From the NCBI GenBank assembly GCA_913043005.1, contig CAJWKU010000012.1, forward strand, positions 1 through 48,847: DNA of 48,847 bases, written 5' to 3'. The translations under genes were made by a program, and so were the position numbers. A model generated the notes under the pieces. That model had not been told where the DNA came from, did no database searches, and worked only from the letters and a program-made list of their open reading frames with translations. Positions 26,114 to 35,492 of this stretch are shown here, piece by piece. The DNA comes from an uncultured Cryomorphaceae bacterium. Lineage in GTDB: Bacteria; Bacteroidota; Bacteroidia; Flavobacteriales; Schleiferiaceae. Every line of letters starts with the position of its first letter. Position 1 is the stretch's first letter.

Positions 26114-27091
26114 ATGCCAATAATTGATGTTAGAAGCCCGGGTGAATTTGCCAAAGGTCATGCGACTGGCGCAATCTCGATTCCTTTATTTTCTGATCAA
26201 GAGAGAGCAGATATTGGCACGATATACAAGAAAAAAGGATCAGAAAAGGCCATTAGGTTGGGGCTTGAATATGTAGGACCCAAAATGTCTAAAATTGTTG
26301 ATGACGTTGATAAGGTATCCAAAATTAGTCCAATAGAACTTTATTGCTGGAGGGGTGGGATGCGCAGTAAATCCGTAGAATGGTTATTAAATACTGCAGG
26401 ATATGAAGTTTATAGATGGGAAGGTGGTTATAAAGCATACAGACAAAAAGTTCTGGATATATGGGGTTTAGAACGATCATATATAATCCTCAGTGGACTA
26501 ACCGGAAGTGCAAAGACTGAAATATTGCGAGAAATGATAATTCTTGGTGCTCCCGTAATCGATTTAGAAGGCCAAGCAAATCATAAAGGTTCAGCTTTTG
26601 GACATATCGGTGAAATATCACAACCTACAGTAGAACAATTTGAGAATGACACCTCTATTCAATTTGAAAATTTAAAAAAAGAAAAAAGGATATGGCTAGA
26701 AGACGAATCGCGCTCAATCGGCCGTATTTGGCTACAAAACAGCTTTTTTGATATAAAAAAAAGAGCTCCAATTGTTTTAATAGAGAGAAGCAGACAAGAA
26801 AGGATTGAACATCTTGTTTCTCTTTACGGCAAGGCAGATCCAATGGAATTAGAATCTGGTTTTTATAAAATAGCAAAAAGGTTAGGTCATCAAAATGCTA
26901 AAAAAGCAGCAGAACACATAGCTGTCGGAGATCTTGACTTAGCTGCTGATTTAGCACTTGCATATTATGATAAAACATATAATCAAAGCATTATGAAAAA
27001 ACAAAGCCAGGTGATAATCAAAATTGACATTACAGGTTGCAGCAACTCCGAAGCAGCAATAAAAATAATTGATCAAACTAAAAAATTATGA
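26114..27091 (+). CDS. mnmH: tRNA 2-selenouridine synthase
   Basis: MnmH (SelU/YbbB) swaps sulfur for selenium in the wobble 2-thiouridine of Lys, Glu and Gln tRNAs using selenophosphate. The N-terminal rhodanese domain starts at PIIDVRSPGEF, with active Cys78 in LYCWRGGMRS and the WEGGYKAYR helix. The C-terminal P-loop domain has GLTGSAKTE (about 128-136) plus LEDESRSIGR. The frame has TTG (26099) and GTG (26108) upstream; I chose the ATG at 26114, which gives 325 residues but a short N-terminus. Its stop overlaps the selD start as ATGA, matching the need for selenophosphate. Confidence 0.93.
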   Translation: MPIIDVRSPGEFAKGHATGAISIPLFSDQERADIGTIYKKKGSEKAIRLGLEYVGPKMSKIVDDVDKVSKISPIELYCWRGGMRSKSVEWLLNTAGYEVYRWEGGYKAYRQKVLDIWGLERSYIILSGLTGSAKTEILREMIILGAPVIDLEGQANHKGSAFGHIGEISQPTVEQFENDTSIQFENLKKEKRIWLEDESRSIGRIWLQNSFFDIKKRAPIVLIERSRQERIEHLVSLYGKADPMELESGFYKIAKRLGHQNAKKAAEHIAVGDLDLAADLALAYYDKTYNQSIMKKQSQVIIKIDITGCSNSEAAIKIIDQTKKL

Positions 27092-28134
27092 GTGATAATA
27101 GTATTAAACTAACATCTTTCAATCCTGGTTCTGGATGCGGTTGTAAAATTGAACCGAGTAAACTTCATGAAGTATTAAAATCGTCTAACTTCGACCCAAA
27201 CCAATCATTTGATAAATTAATTGTTGGACATGATCAAAATGATGATGCGGCTGTTTTAGATATTGGAAATGGACAAGCCTTAGTTCACTCTACAGACTTC
27301 TTTACACCTATTGTAGATAATCCTTTTGATTTTGGAAATATTGCTGGTTCTAATGCAATAAGTGATATTTATGCCATGGGGGCTTCACCTGACATGGCTC
27401 TAGCAATTTTAGGTTGGCCAATAGATAAATTCGGATCCAAAATGGCTGGAGAGGTTTTGGCTGGAGCGAGAGAATCATGTAAAAAAGCTGGGATACCATT
27501 GGCGGGGGGTCATAGCATAGATATCCCCCAACCTATTTTTGGTTTAAGTGTAACAGGCAGAGTAGGAATTGGAGAATTGAAAAAGAATAATGGTGCAAGA
27601 CCTGGAGATTTATTATATCTCACAAAGCCTCTAGGAATCGGCTTGATTGCTACTGCAATGAAAAAGGAATTGGCTAATGATGATGATACGAAATGGGCAC
27701 TAGAAACAATGAAAAAGCTCAATTTTGAGGGTGCAGAACTGTCAGGAATTAATGGTGTTAATGCAATGACCGATATTACTGGTTTTGGTTTAGCTGGCCA
27801 CCTGCATGAAATGATGAAAGCCTCTAATTGTAGTGCGCTTATTGACTATGATAGTATTCCAAAATATAATTACCCAAGATTAAAAGAACTATATTCTCTT
27901 AATTGCATGCCAACGGGAACTACAAAAAATTATATAGCATACCATAAAGAAATATCAAAAGTTAATGGTGAAGAACTTTTCGTTCTATTTGATCCCCAAA
28001 CCAGTGGAGGATTATTAATTTCTGTTGATCCAAAAGATAAATCAAAAACTGAAACTATTCTTAAAAAATACGGTCCCATAAATTGTATTGGAACTGTTAA
28101 AGATCGAAATGAAATATTAATTAGTTTAATCTAA
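27088..28134 (+). CDS. selD: Selenide, water dikinase (selenophosphate synthetase)
   Basis: SelD makes selenophosphate from selenide and ATP. The N-terminal catalytic motif SGCGCKI is present with Cys17 (codon TGC), so this is the cysteine form, not a selenocysteine form. ATP-binding and metal features include GHDQNDDAAVLDIG, STDFFTPIVDNPFDFG, SNAISDIYAMGA, LAGGHSID and MTDITGFGLAGHL. The end has PQTSGGLLI. 348 residues is normal. It is coupled by ATGA overlap to mnmH, whose product consumes selenophosphate; no selA or selB lies in this window. An OsmC-family gene follows after four bases. Confidence 0.96.
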   Translation: MSDNSIKLTSFNPGSGCGCKIEPSKLHEVLKSSNFDPNQSFDKLIVGHDQNDDAAVLDIGNGQALVHSTDFFTPIVDNPFDFGNIAGSNAISDIYAMGASPDMALAILGWPIDKFGSKMAGEVLAGARESCKKAGIPLAGGHSIDIPQPIFGLSVTGRVGIGELKKNNGARPGDLLYLTKPLGIGLIATAMKKELANDDDTKWALETMKKLNFEGAELSGINGVNAMTDITGFGLAGHLHEMMKASNCSALIDYDSIPKYNYPRLKELYSLNCMPTGTTKNYIAYHKEISKVNGEELFVLFDPQTSGGLLISVDPKDKSKTETILKKYGPINCIGTVKDRNEILISLI

Positions 28135-28138
28135 ACCA

Positions 28139-28555
28139 ATGATAACTGCAGAAACCAAATATTTAGGAAAACTGAGATGTAGTAACGTTCATTTGAGAAG
28201 CGGGGCAGAACTTATTACTGATGCGCCAATAGATAATAAAGGCATGGGTTCATCATATTCACCAACAGATCTATGCGCTTTAAGTTTGACAACTTGTATC
28301 ATTACCACAATCGCAATTTATGCTGAATTTAAAAAAATAAAAGTCATCTCAATAGAAGGTGCCACAACAAAGAAAATGGCCAATACTCCTCCCAGAAGAA
28401 TTGATTCAATTGACGTAACCATCCATGTGAAACTCCCAATCACCTTTGAGGATAGAGTTAAAACCGGAATCGAGAGAGCTGCACATGCCTGCCCGGTTTC
28501 TAAATCACTACATCCTGAGATCAATCAAAATGTCGTGGTGAATTTTATTCAATAA
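28139..28555 (+). CDS. OsmC/Ohr-family thiol peroxidase-like protein
   Basis: 138 residues with the OsmC fold pattern. The first redox cysteine is in LTTCIITTI (Cys53) and the second in HACPVSKSL (Cys118). These match the paired cysteines that reduce organic hydroperoxides in OsmC/Ohr proteins. The segment SPTDLCALSL is also typical of the YhfA-type subgroup. It begins four bases after selD and seems to be the third gene of the selenium operon. A direct role with selenium or persulfide is only inferred from this position. Its last 11 bases overlap the convergent ggt gene. Confidence 0.88.
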   Translation: MITAETKYLGKLRCSNVHLRSGAELITDAPIDNKGMGSSYSPTDLCALSLTTCIITTIAIYAEFKKIKVISIEGATTKKMANTPPRRIDSIDVTIHVKLPITFEDRVKTGIERAAHACPVSKSLHPEINQNVVVNFIQ

Positions 28556-30179
28556 ATATTACCCTGCCAGCAGAATCTCCTGTCCTCAATACATCCGGAG
28601 CCGTTTTTCCATTAGACACTGCTTGGAATCTACCTATCTGTTTTTTGAATTCAATTTTATGGCCTTTCTTTTTCAACTTTCTTAATACCTTTTTGGTAAA
28701 TGAGCCTTCCTCCAGATAAAGAACTTCAGGCCATGCTTGGGCATGTATTTTTTTACTATTCACCGACTCCTGGAGAGTCTGACCAAATCGACAGAACCTT
28801 CTAATCACCTGAAAAACATTTGTAATTATAGTACTTCCACCTGGTGTTCCCAAAACGACTTTTTGATCCCCCTTAACTAAAATCGTTGGCGTCATACTCG
28901 ATAACATTCTTTTACCAGGTTTTATTGAATTCGCCTCAAAACCTATTAAACCAAATTGATTTGGGACTCCTGGAGAAATAGAGAAATCATCCATTTCATT
29001 ATTCATGAAAAATCCAGCGACCCATCTCTTACTGCCATATGAGGCATTTAATGTAGTGGTTGCAGCAATCGAATTACCTTCCTTATCAAGAATACTGAAA
29101 TGGGTGGTCTCTGACGATTCCTCGCCAAGAGGAACTGCTAAATTTGGGCTCTTCCCTGCTCTCTTTGGATCAATGTTTATAAACCTCTTATCTAGGTAGG
29201 AAGTGTCCAAAAGATCTGCTGTTCTCATATCCATATAATCTGGATCTCCTAGATATCTCGCTCTATCTTCATACACAATTCTAGTAAGCTCAGTAAAGTC
29301 ATGATATGAAGCGACACTCTCAAGCTCTTGCATAGTATTTAAATCTCTTTCAGAACCATACAATAACTGCAATAGAGCTACTCCACCACTTGATGGTGGA
29401 GGCATAGTAATAACTTCCCAACCCCTATACTCCCCAATTATTGGTTCCCGCCACCTAATGAGATAAGATGCCATATCTGACATGGTAAAATAATTTTGTT
29501 CAACTAACTTTTTCGCAACTGGGCCAGAATAAAAATAATTAGGGCCATAATCGGCAATTCCTTTTAATGTTTCTGCTAATTCTGATTGAACAAGTCGTAT
29601 TCCCTGCTCCCAAATAATATCTTTACAAAAAGGACCACAACCATTTGGATTTTGTAAAATAAAATAGGAAGAATTGTAATTCAGTTCTTCTGATAATTTT
29701 TCCGTTATGAAAAAACCAGTGTCTGCCAAAGTTATTGCTGGAGTTAATAGGTCTGACCAGGACAGATTACGAGATCCATAACGTAGATACAGATTCCACA
29801 TTCCCATAACACTACCAGGCACTCCTGAAGCTGATTTAGATGTTAAGCTAGAGATATTATTGTTATTCTCATCTCTGACAAACATATCCTTTGAAGCAGA
29901 TAACGGTGCGACTTCTCTGTAATCTAAGGTTGCTGCTTTAGCATTTGAAGTGTGAATTACTGCAAATCCTCCTCCGCCAATATTCCCAGCTCGAGGAAGC
30001 ACAACAGCAAGTGAAAAATGAGCCGCTACAGCCGCATCATAAGCATTTCCTCCTTTTTTTAAAATAGACTCTACAACATCGACGGCGAGAGGATGAGCTG
30101 CAGCAACACTGGCACTCTGAGCAAGAAGATTCCCAATAAAAATAAAATATATTGATGTCAAAATAATGATTCTATTCAT
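28545..30179 (-). CDS. ggt: Gamma-glutamyltransferase
   Basis: 544 residues with a signal peptide (to about residue 20), so periplasmic or surface-exposed. It matures by self-cleavage before Thr358 (ETTHFSILDKEGNS), which becomes the N-terminal nucleophile of the small subunit. Other family marks are GGNAYDAAVAAHFSLAVV near the start, GGGGFAVIH, and MLSSMTPTILV with GTPGGSTIITNVFQV in the small subunit. It cleaves gamma-glutamyl bonds, as in glutathione, feeding amino acid uptake. The start overlaps the stop of the upstream IgGFc-binding/CHU_C gene as ATGA, an unusual partner. Confidence 0.95.
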   Translation of the reverse strand: MNRIIILTSIYFIFIGNLLAQSASVAAAHPLAVDVVESILKKGGNAYDAAVAAHFSLAVVLPRAGNIGGGGFAVIHTSNAKAATLDYREVAPLSASKDMFVRDENNNNISSLTSKSASGVPGSVMGMWNLYLRYGSRNLSWSDLLTPAITLADTGFFITEKLSEELNYNSSYFILQNPNGCGPFCKDIIWEQGIRLVQSELAETLKGIADYGPNYFYSGPVAKKLVEQNYFTMSDMASYLIRWREPIIGEYRGWEVITMPPPSSGGVALLQLLYGSERDLNTMQELESVASYHDFTELTRIVYEDRARYLGDPDYMDMRTADLLDTSYLDKRFINIDPKRAGKSPNLAVPLGEESSETTHFSILDKEGNSIAATTTLNASYGSKRWVAGFFMNNEMDDFSISPGVPNQFGLIGFEANSIKPGKRMLSSMTPTILVKGDQKVVLGTPGGSTIITNVFQVIRRFCRFGQTLQESVNSKKIHAQAWPEVLYLEEGSFTKKVLRKLKKKGHKIEFKKQIGRFQAVSNGKTAPDVLRTGDSAGRVIFIE

Positions 30180-32761
30180 GGAAGGGCAGTTAATATCATT
30201 TGTAGAACTTTTGAGGAGCGACCTTCAATTTCAGGATATATTAATCTCACAAGATATACCCCTGTAACTGCTTTTGATGGAGACCAACATTCCTCGGGAA
30301 GGGCAATATGCACAAGGTTGCCCCAACGGTCATATATCTCATACCGAAGAGCCTTGCCGTAGCTGGAGTACAAACAAAATTCATCATTTAAACCGTCATC
30401 ATTTGGAGTAAAAGCATTAGGGGCCCAAATCAAATCTCTACCTGCACAGAAGTAGGGCAACGAAAGGTCTATCGTATCTTGATTTCCGCAGAGATCGATA
30501 ACTTCAATTTTTGAGTTGTAGACCCCATCAAATGGAAAGGATATTGTAGCAGAATCAACACTAATATCATTTCCTTCAATCACAAAGGGAGTAAAGGAAA
30601 TGATATCTTTCAGAATTATCGTCACATCCGGACAATCATATATGAGTTCATATTTAGGATGAGGGTTGATTTTAACTTCCACTGATTCATATGTAACACA
30701 ATTATCCATATCAAATATTTCTAAAACGTATATGCCTGGTTCAGGAATATAATATTCCCATAGCCCAGTTGATGCATTAAAATTACCAGGCCCGCTATTT
30801 AATGGATCCGCACTTCTGTAAAAAATACTATCAATTGGAGGAGCAATTCCTGGAGGAGGGGGAAATGAGATTACATAAATAGAATCACAACTAAGAATTG
30901 TATCTGGTAAAATATCAGGAATTGGGTTTTTAGAGACAACCCAAACAGTATCGACAAAAGAACATGAGTCTGAAGTGGCAAATAAAATCAACGGAGCTGA
31001 TTGTCCATATTCTATGGTTTGCGTAGTCTCTCCGGTACTCCAATTATATTGTTTCATGCCAAAAGGAGCCGTTATTGTAGCAGGACTTCCTGGGCATCCA
31101 AAAACTGTATCAGGCAGAAGGTCTGCACCTTCAGTATAAAAAGGCATTCTCATCAAAACAGAATCGATAGAGCCTGAAGCATCAATAGCCACGAGTTTTA
31201 CCCATATATCGCCAGAAAAACCTAAAGCAGGAATAATATCAATTAGAGTGTCAAAAGGGTTTGGGTCAGAAACTGTTGCCTGTCCACTTATTATTTCAGT
31301 TTTAATGATCTCAACAGGTGGTAAACAAGTTTGCAAGCCAAAAAACCCTTTTAAAGGTCTTTTGCAACGAGCAGGAAAATTTAAAATACTTGACCCCACA
31401 TCTAAATAGGGGTCGAGAATATCTAGTCCAGAATCAAAGCCAGAATAAAAACCACAGAGTCCCGTTGCAGTTCCAAGCCCAGCAATAACTTCTACGTGAA
31501 ATTGATTACGACATGTCAAAGAGAAAGTATTCGTTACTGAGGCATCAGGAATATAGAAACTCGTGGTATTTTGGACCGTGGTTAAAATATGATTCTGACT
31601 TTTAAAATTGTATGATATAATTGGTAATCCATTATACTTCATAGATCCCACATCACTTGTTGGAACTAACACCAATAAATGGGTATTTAATCCTGTCATT
31701 CTTGAAGCATATACGGCACGAGAACCAGTGCAAGAAGCTGGAGGGACAAGAGACAAACCTAATTCTGGAGCAGATTGATTAGAGCCAGTAGTTACATGAA
31801 AACAGTAAACGGGCTTATCCGTCCAGATTTCTGAAATCTGAACGACGGATCCAGGTCCACCTGGAAGAGTATATTCAAAAACTTCAGATTTATTTTTAGT
31901 GGCAGATAAAACACCGTTCGCCCAAATATTAGTGTTGTTGTCGGTAGGTATAATTACCAGGTAATCTAGAGTTGCTGGGGAAAGTCCCCTGGCGATAACA
32001 TATTCCTTACCTACTAGCTCTTCGGGAACCAATTGATCAAAGCCACCATCTTGCTCAGGGCCACCTAAATTCTGTTTTACATGATTAGCACCTGTTGTTA
32101 CTGAAATCGGCTTATTTGAAATAATTGCTGCTCCTGCAAACTGCTCATCTTCATCGAGAGTAATTGTATAAGATTCCCATTTATTTAGATTACAAGAGAT
32201 AATATTATTTCCTAACTTATCTGTAATCCCTGGTGGCAAATTCACAGAGACTGTTGTATTGTTCTCTGTCGCAACAAAAGAAATAAAACCGAGTGCTGCT
32301 TCACCCGCCGGAGGAGCATTAACTATTTTCGTTTGATTTCCAGCTAAAAAACTCAATCCCAGAGCCCTTGTTCCTTTTGCAGAAATAAGATCTTGATTGT
32401 ACTGGTGAACGACTCTTTGAGTAAGTACTATGTCACGATCACTTCTAATGAAGATTGCTGCTCGGTCAATAACTTGATTTCCAAGATTAACCGAAATCGC
32501 ACCATAGGTGCTACCAAGTCCCTGGGCAGTAGTGTTTAGATATACCGTATTTGGGACCCCTTGGGATAAAACTAATTGATTAAAGTATGAACTGTCAGAA
32601 TTGAAAATCGTAACAGTCGCATCTGGGAACGGAGTGCTTATAGTCAATTCTTGCGTTTGATTTGACCACTCAGGAATTGGAGCCAAATAAAATGCCGTAT
32701 CCAATTGCGCCTGGATAGCAGATGTGTAGAAGAAAGCTAGTAAAATAAACGAATAACGCAC
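30176..32761 (-). CDS. IgGFc-binding-domain surface protein with gliding-type (T9SS type B) C-terminus
   Basis: I place the start at the GTG at 32761 (MRYSFILLAFFYTSAIQAQ), with a TTG just before it and no ATG; this gives 861 residues. The N-terminal half (about 30-470) has the IgGFc_binding pattern (ITLDEDEQFAGAAIISNKPI, SEIWTDKPVYCFHVT, RAVYASRMTGLNTHLLVLVP). The middle holds Pro/Asp-rich Ig-like repeats. The last roughly 90 residues form a CHU_C/gliding motility-associated domain (FTPNDDGLNDEF, YDRWGNLVH), the type B signal of T9SS. It is thus an exported adhesin-like surface protein. TACCTTTA lies five bases before the GTG as a possible -7 box. It is coupled to ggt downstream. Confidence 0.85.
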   Translation of the reverse strand: MRYSFILLAFFYTSAIQAQLDTAFYLAPIPEWSNQTQELTISTPFPDATVTIFNSDSSYFNQLVLSQGVPNTVYLNTTAQGLGSTYGAISVNLGNQVIDRAAIFIRSDRDIVLTQRVVHQYNQDLISAKGTRALGLSFLAGNQTKIVNAPPAGEAALGFISFVATENNTTVSVNLPPGITDKLGNNIISCNLNKWESYTITLDEDEQFAGAAIISNKPISVTTGANHVKQNLGGPEQDGGFDQLVPEELVGKEYVIARGLSPATLDYLVIIPTDNNTNIWANGVLSATKNKSEVFEYTLPGGPGSVVQISEIWTDKPVYCFHVTTGSNQSAPELGLSLVPPASCTGSRAVYASRMTGLNTHLLVLVPTSDVGSMKYNGLPIISYNFKSQNHILTTVQNTTSFYIPDASVTNTFSLTCRNQFHVEVIAGLGTATGLCGFYSGFDSGLDILDPYLDVGSSILNFPARCKRPLKGFFGLQTCLPPVEIIKTEIISGQATVSDPNPFDTLIDIIPALGFSGDIWVKLVAIDASGSIDSVLMRMPFYTEGADLLPDTVFGCPGSPATITAPFGMKQYNWSTGETTQTIEYGQSAPLILFATSDSCSFVDTVWVVSKNPIPDILPDTILSCDSIYVISFPPPPGIAPPIDSIFYRSADPLNSGPGNFNASTGLWEYYIPEPGIYVLEIFDMDNCVTYESVEVKINPHPKYELIYDCPDVTIILKDIISFTPFVIEGNDISVDSATISFPFDGVYNSKIEVIDLCGNQDTIDLSLPYFCAGRDLIWAPNAFTPNDDGLNDEFCLYSSYGKALRYEIYDRWGNLVHIALPEECWSPSKAVTGVYLVRLIYPEIEGRSSKVLQMILTALP

Positions 32762-32823
32762 CAACCTAAAGGTAATAAGAACTAGAACTATAAACTATAT
32801 GACATTTATCGCATAGACTATCT

Positions 32824-34077
32824 CTATATCTCATCAAATAAATTAATTCTTGAGCTCAATTTATCTACTTTTTTATTTTTAAAATCAACTCCAAAAAATG
32901 AAGGTATAGATCTCGAGCAGTGCCTAGACCACAAACCATAACTATTAGAACCAGTACCCGCTAAAATTAATAAGTCTCCTTCTTCTAAATAAGGGAGATC
33001 AATATTTTTAACTAGATAATCACCTGCAAAACATAAAGGCCCGGCAATATCATGAATAACCGTATCCGTTGTTTTGGACTTAGCATTTGAGTCTAAAGCC
33101 TCAAATAATATACCCCTGGGTTTAACGTATGAATCCCTGAGAAGAAAATCAGCACCTATATGGATGTAAGTGATATATTTAGTGCCTTTAAGTATTGAAT
33201 ATTCTATCTTAGAAATTGCATAACCCGTATGAAAATAATTCCATTGCCCAAATTCTGTAATTAACTCAAATTCCCATAGTTCAGGGCACATACGTCTCAG
33301 GTTAGAGGTATACTCCTGCATTTTTGAAATTTCTCCGGGTATTAGTTTCTCTGGAATCAGCCCACCTCCAATATCCAGAGTTTTTATCCTACGCGAAGAG
33401 CCATAAGATTCTAATCTTGAATTAGCTTCTAAGGCAATGTCTCTTAGCAAGCAAACAGCATTTACAGCGGAGTTGATATTTACCATTTGGCTTCCTGAAT
33501 GAATATGGAGAAGTGTTACTGGATATTTAAGAATTGCATCAATAATTGAATCTTTTTCAGAGATGGGAACTCCAAATTTAGATTCATCGTGACTAACATC
33601 ATAAACCTCGGGAGCCCCCGTCTCTACCTGAGGATTAAGTCGAATACCAACCTGAAAATTAGGATTTTCAGGAATTCTATTTAGCTCTTCAATACTATTA
33701 ACGTTGAGCCTTATCCCTTTTACGTTTTCATGACAATATGATATTTCACTCTTCGTCTTTACCGGAGAATCAAAAACAATTTTATCAGGAGCGACTCCCG
33801 CATTTAATGCCTTTTTAACCTCCTCTATAGAGGCCGCCTCCAATCCAAAACCCCACTCAACAATTCTTTCTAAAACTTTGGGGTGCGGTTGAGTTTTTAT
33901 TGCTACCGCATGTAATGCATCTGAATGCGAAAAAGAATCCACTAAATGCTCGGTATACATTTTCAATCTATCCCATGATTGAAATAAAACTGAAGTGTCA
34001 TCCTCATCGATCAGACCCTTGGAAACAGCCTTTGACCATGACCATTTTGCCTCATCGATTATTGAACTAGAGTCCAT
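32824..34077 (-). CDS. Fold-type III PLP-dependent decarboxylase-like enzyme (Orn/DAP/Arg decarboxylase 2 superfamily)
   Basis: 417 residues from the ATG at 34077, one base after the stop of the gene before it; a TTG at 34089 is less likely. The PLP lysine is probably Lys61 in HAVAIKTQPHP. HIHSGSQ and the glycine-rich LDIGGGLIP follow. The phosphate-binding EPGR of ornithine/diaminopimelate decarboxylases is replaced by EFGQ. The C-terminal CxxxD-type motif is LCFAGD, and SNSYGLWSR stands where the active-site Tyr lies. So it has the full fold and catalytic lysine but is divergent. It may decarboxylate or epimerise an unusual amino acid. It is the third gene of a three-gene cassette with a fold-I PLP enzyme. 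Confidence 0.8.
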   Translation of the reverse strand: MDSSSIIDEAKWSWSKAVSKGLIDEDDTSVLFQSWDRLKMYTEHLVDSFSHSDALHAVAIKTQPHPKVLERIVEWGFGLEAASIEEVKKALNAGVAPDKIVFDSPVKTKSEISYCHENVKGIRLNVNSIEELNRIPENPNFQVGIRLNPQVETGAPEVYDVSHDESKFGVPISEKDSIIDAILKYPVTLLHIHSGSQMVNINSAVNAVCLLRDIALEANSRLESYGSSRRIKTLDIGGGLIPEKLIPGEISKMQEYTSNLRRMCPELWEFELITEFGQWNYFHTGYAISKIEYSILKGTKYITYIHIGADFLLRDSYVKPRGILFEALDSNAKSKTTDTVIHDIAGPLCFAGDYLVKNIDLPYLEEGDLLILAGTGSNSYGLWSRHCSRSIPSFFGVDFKNKKVDKLSSRINLFDEI

Positions 34078-34078
34078 A

Positions 34079-35485
34079 TCAGCTTGCAAATATTTTAGTT
34101 ACATGTTTCTCAATAATCTCGATAAGCCTTATATCATTCCTTGTATCAAATTTCTTATTTTCCATTTGTTTTCTAACCGAATAAGATCCTATTGCGAGTC
34201 GAATAAAAGACTTCTCTCCATACTGAACAGGCTGACCAATAAAAGCGCGGTCGCAATCAACAAAGCCTTCATGCTTACTCAATATAAGCTCGTTGAACAA
34301 TTTTTTCAATTCCTTATTATTCAGCGCGTTTCCATTTACTAAAACCATAAACGAAACAATGCTATCGTTGGTTAATTCTATGTCAGGCATCAAGCGAAAT
34401 GTATCACTCATGGCTAATCTTCCTATGATTACCTGACTCCACCTTCGAATTAAAGCATTTGTCTCGTTAGGATCAACTGACATATATTCCTCCATTTCTC
34501 TCAGAGCAATTTCCCATCTCATTCGGAGCCCTTGATTTTTAAAATCCTTTAAATGCATCCTGATATTGGGCATTGCTAATGGAATATCTGAAGCAGAAAA
34601 CAACTCTACTAACCCAGCAGTAGCATCAGCGGGGAGGTCTTTCATTAAATCAGACCAAATTTTAGGGACGAGTAAAGCACCACAAAATGGAGGAGCTTGA
34701 TAAAATTTTGATCCCGTTACCATTATCATAACGCCCTTATTTATAAGGTCATGGATCAATTTACGATCCGTCCGAAACTGACACATATCAACTACCCACA
34801 TAACGCCATCTGTGAATTCATCAATAATATCCAGGTCATCCTTAATTCCTGATTTACTACCAAAAACAAGATTACCGATTATTGGCTGATTGGGATATTG
34901 ATTTATCAATTCTCGAATTGCTTTTTTTCTATCCAAAACAGATCCATCAATTGCCCTAGCAGAGAGAAAATGAACGTCAGATTGAATTAACTCTGAAACT
35001 TGTTCTCCAATTGGTATCTGCTCCCCGAATTGATTCCACTCAGCATAGTATTTACCTTCTGCAGCCGCTTTAGAACCAGAACCCAACTCTTCTGGGCATG
35101 ATACAATATTAATAATTGATTTATCAGGGTTTAATATCGCTTGAAAAAGTAGTGGCAAATACATCAAATCACTACCACTAGGCCCGTAATAAACATGAAA
35201 TTGATCTTTGTCACTTTCTCGAAGTAACGCTTGCAATCGTTTGGTTTGTCTTTTTAAAATTTCTGAATAATCAGACTTTTCATAAGACACAGCAAATTCC
35301 TCTGCTACCTCTTCACCAAAAGGGGTCAATGTTCCGCAGGTGCAAGACCCACGGTGAAAAAGCCCAGAAAAATTAATTGGGTTTAGATGATATTTATTTG
35401 CTTGAGTACCTTCTCGGAGAAAAATTCGTTCATCGCAACCAGATGTTAGTATTTTTAGTAGTTCTTGTTTAGAAAACACTGACAT
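34079..35485 (-). CDS. Uncharacterised fold-type I PLP-dependent enzyme (aminotransferase class V-like)
   Basis: 468 residues. The pattern of a fold-I enzyme is visible: YYGPSGSDLMYLPLLFQ (cofactor phosphate loop), SCPEELGSGSKAAAEG, the Asp of MWVVDMCQFRTD that would contact the pyridine nitrogen, and the Schiff-base Lys260 in VTGSKFYQAPPFCG. An N-terminal block FHRGSCTCGTLTPFGE with two cysteines looks like a family signature. I do not know a named function. It starts seven bases after the papain-like gene and ends one base before the fold-III enzyme. Acting on the same amino acid-like metabolite as its neighbour is the simplest reading of this context. Confidence 0.75.
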   Translation of the reverse strand: MSVFSKQELLKILTSGCDERIFLREGTQANKYHLNPINFSGLFHRGSCTCGTLTPFGEEVAEEFAVSYEKSDYSEILKRQTKRLQALLRESDKDQFHVYYGPSGSDLMYLPLLFQAILNPDKSIINIVSCPEELGSGSKAAAEGKYYAEWNQFGEQIPIGEQVSELIQSDVHFLSARAIDGSVLDRKKAIRELINQYPNQPIIGNLVFGSKSGIKDDLDIIDEFTDGVMWVVDMCQFRTDRKLIHDLINKGVMIMVTGSKFYQAPPFCGALLVPKIWSDLMKDLPADATAGLVELFSASDIPLAMPNIRMHLKDFKNQGLRMRWEIALREMEEYMSVDPNETNALIRRWSQVIIGRLAMSDTFRLMPDIELTNDSIVSFMVLVNGNALNNKELKKLFNELILSKHEGFVDCDRAFIGQPVQYGEKSFIRLAIGSYSVRKQMENKKFDTRNDIRLIEIIEKHVTKIFAS

Positions 35486-35492
35486 AAATTAA

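Noticed and set aside
27088-28134. SelD as a selenoprotein
   Set aside because: The catalytic position 17 is a TGC cysteine codon and no in-frame TGA is present, so it is the cysteine form.
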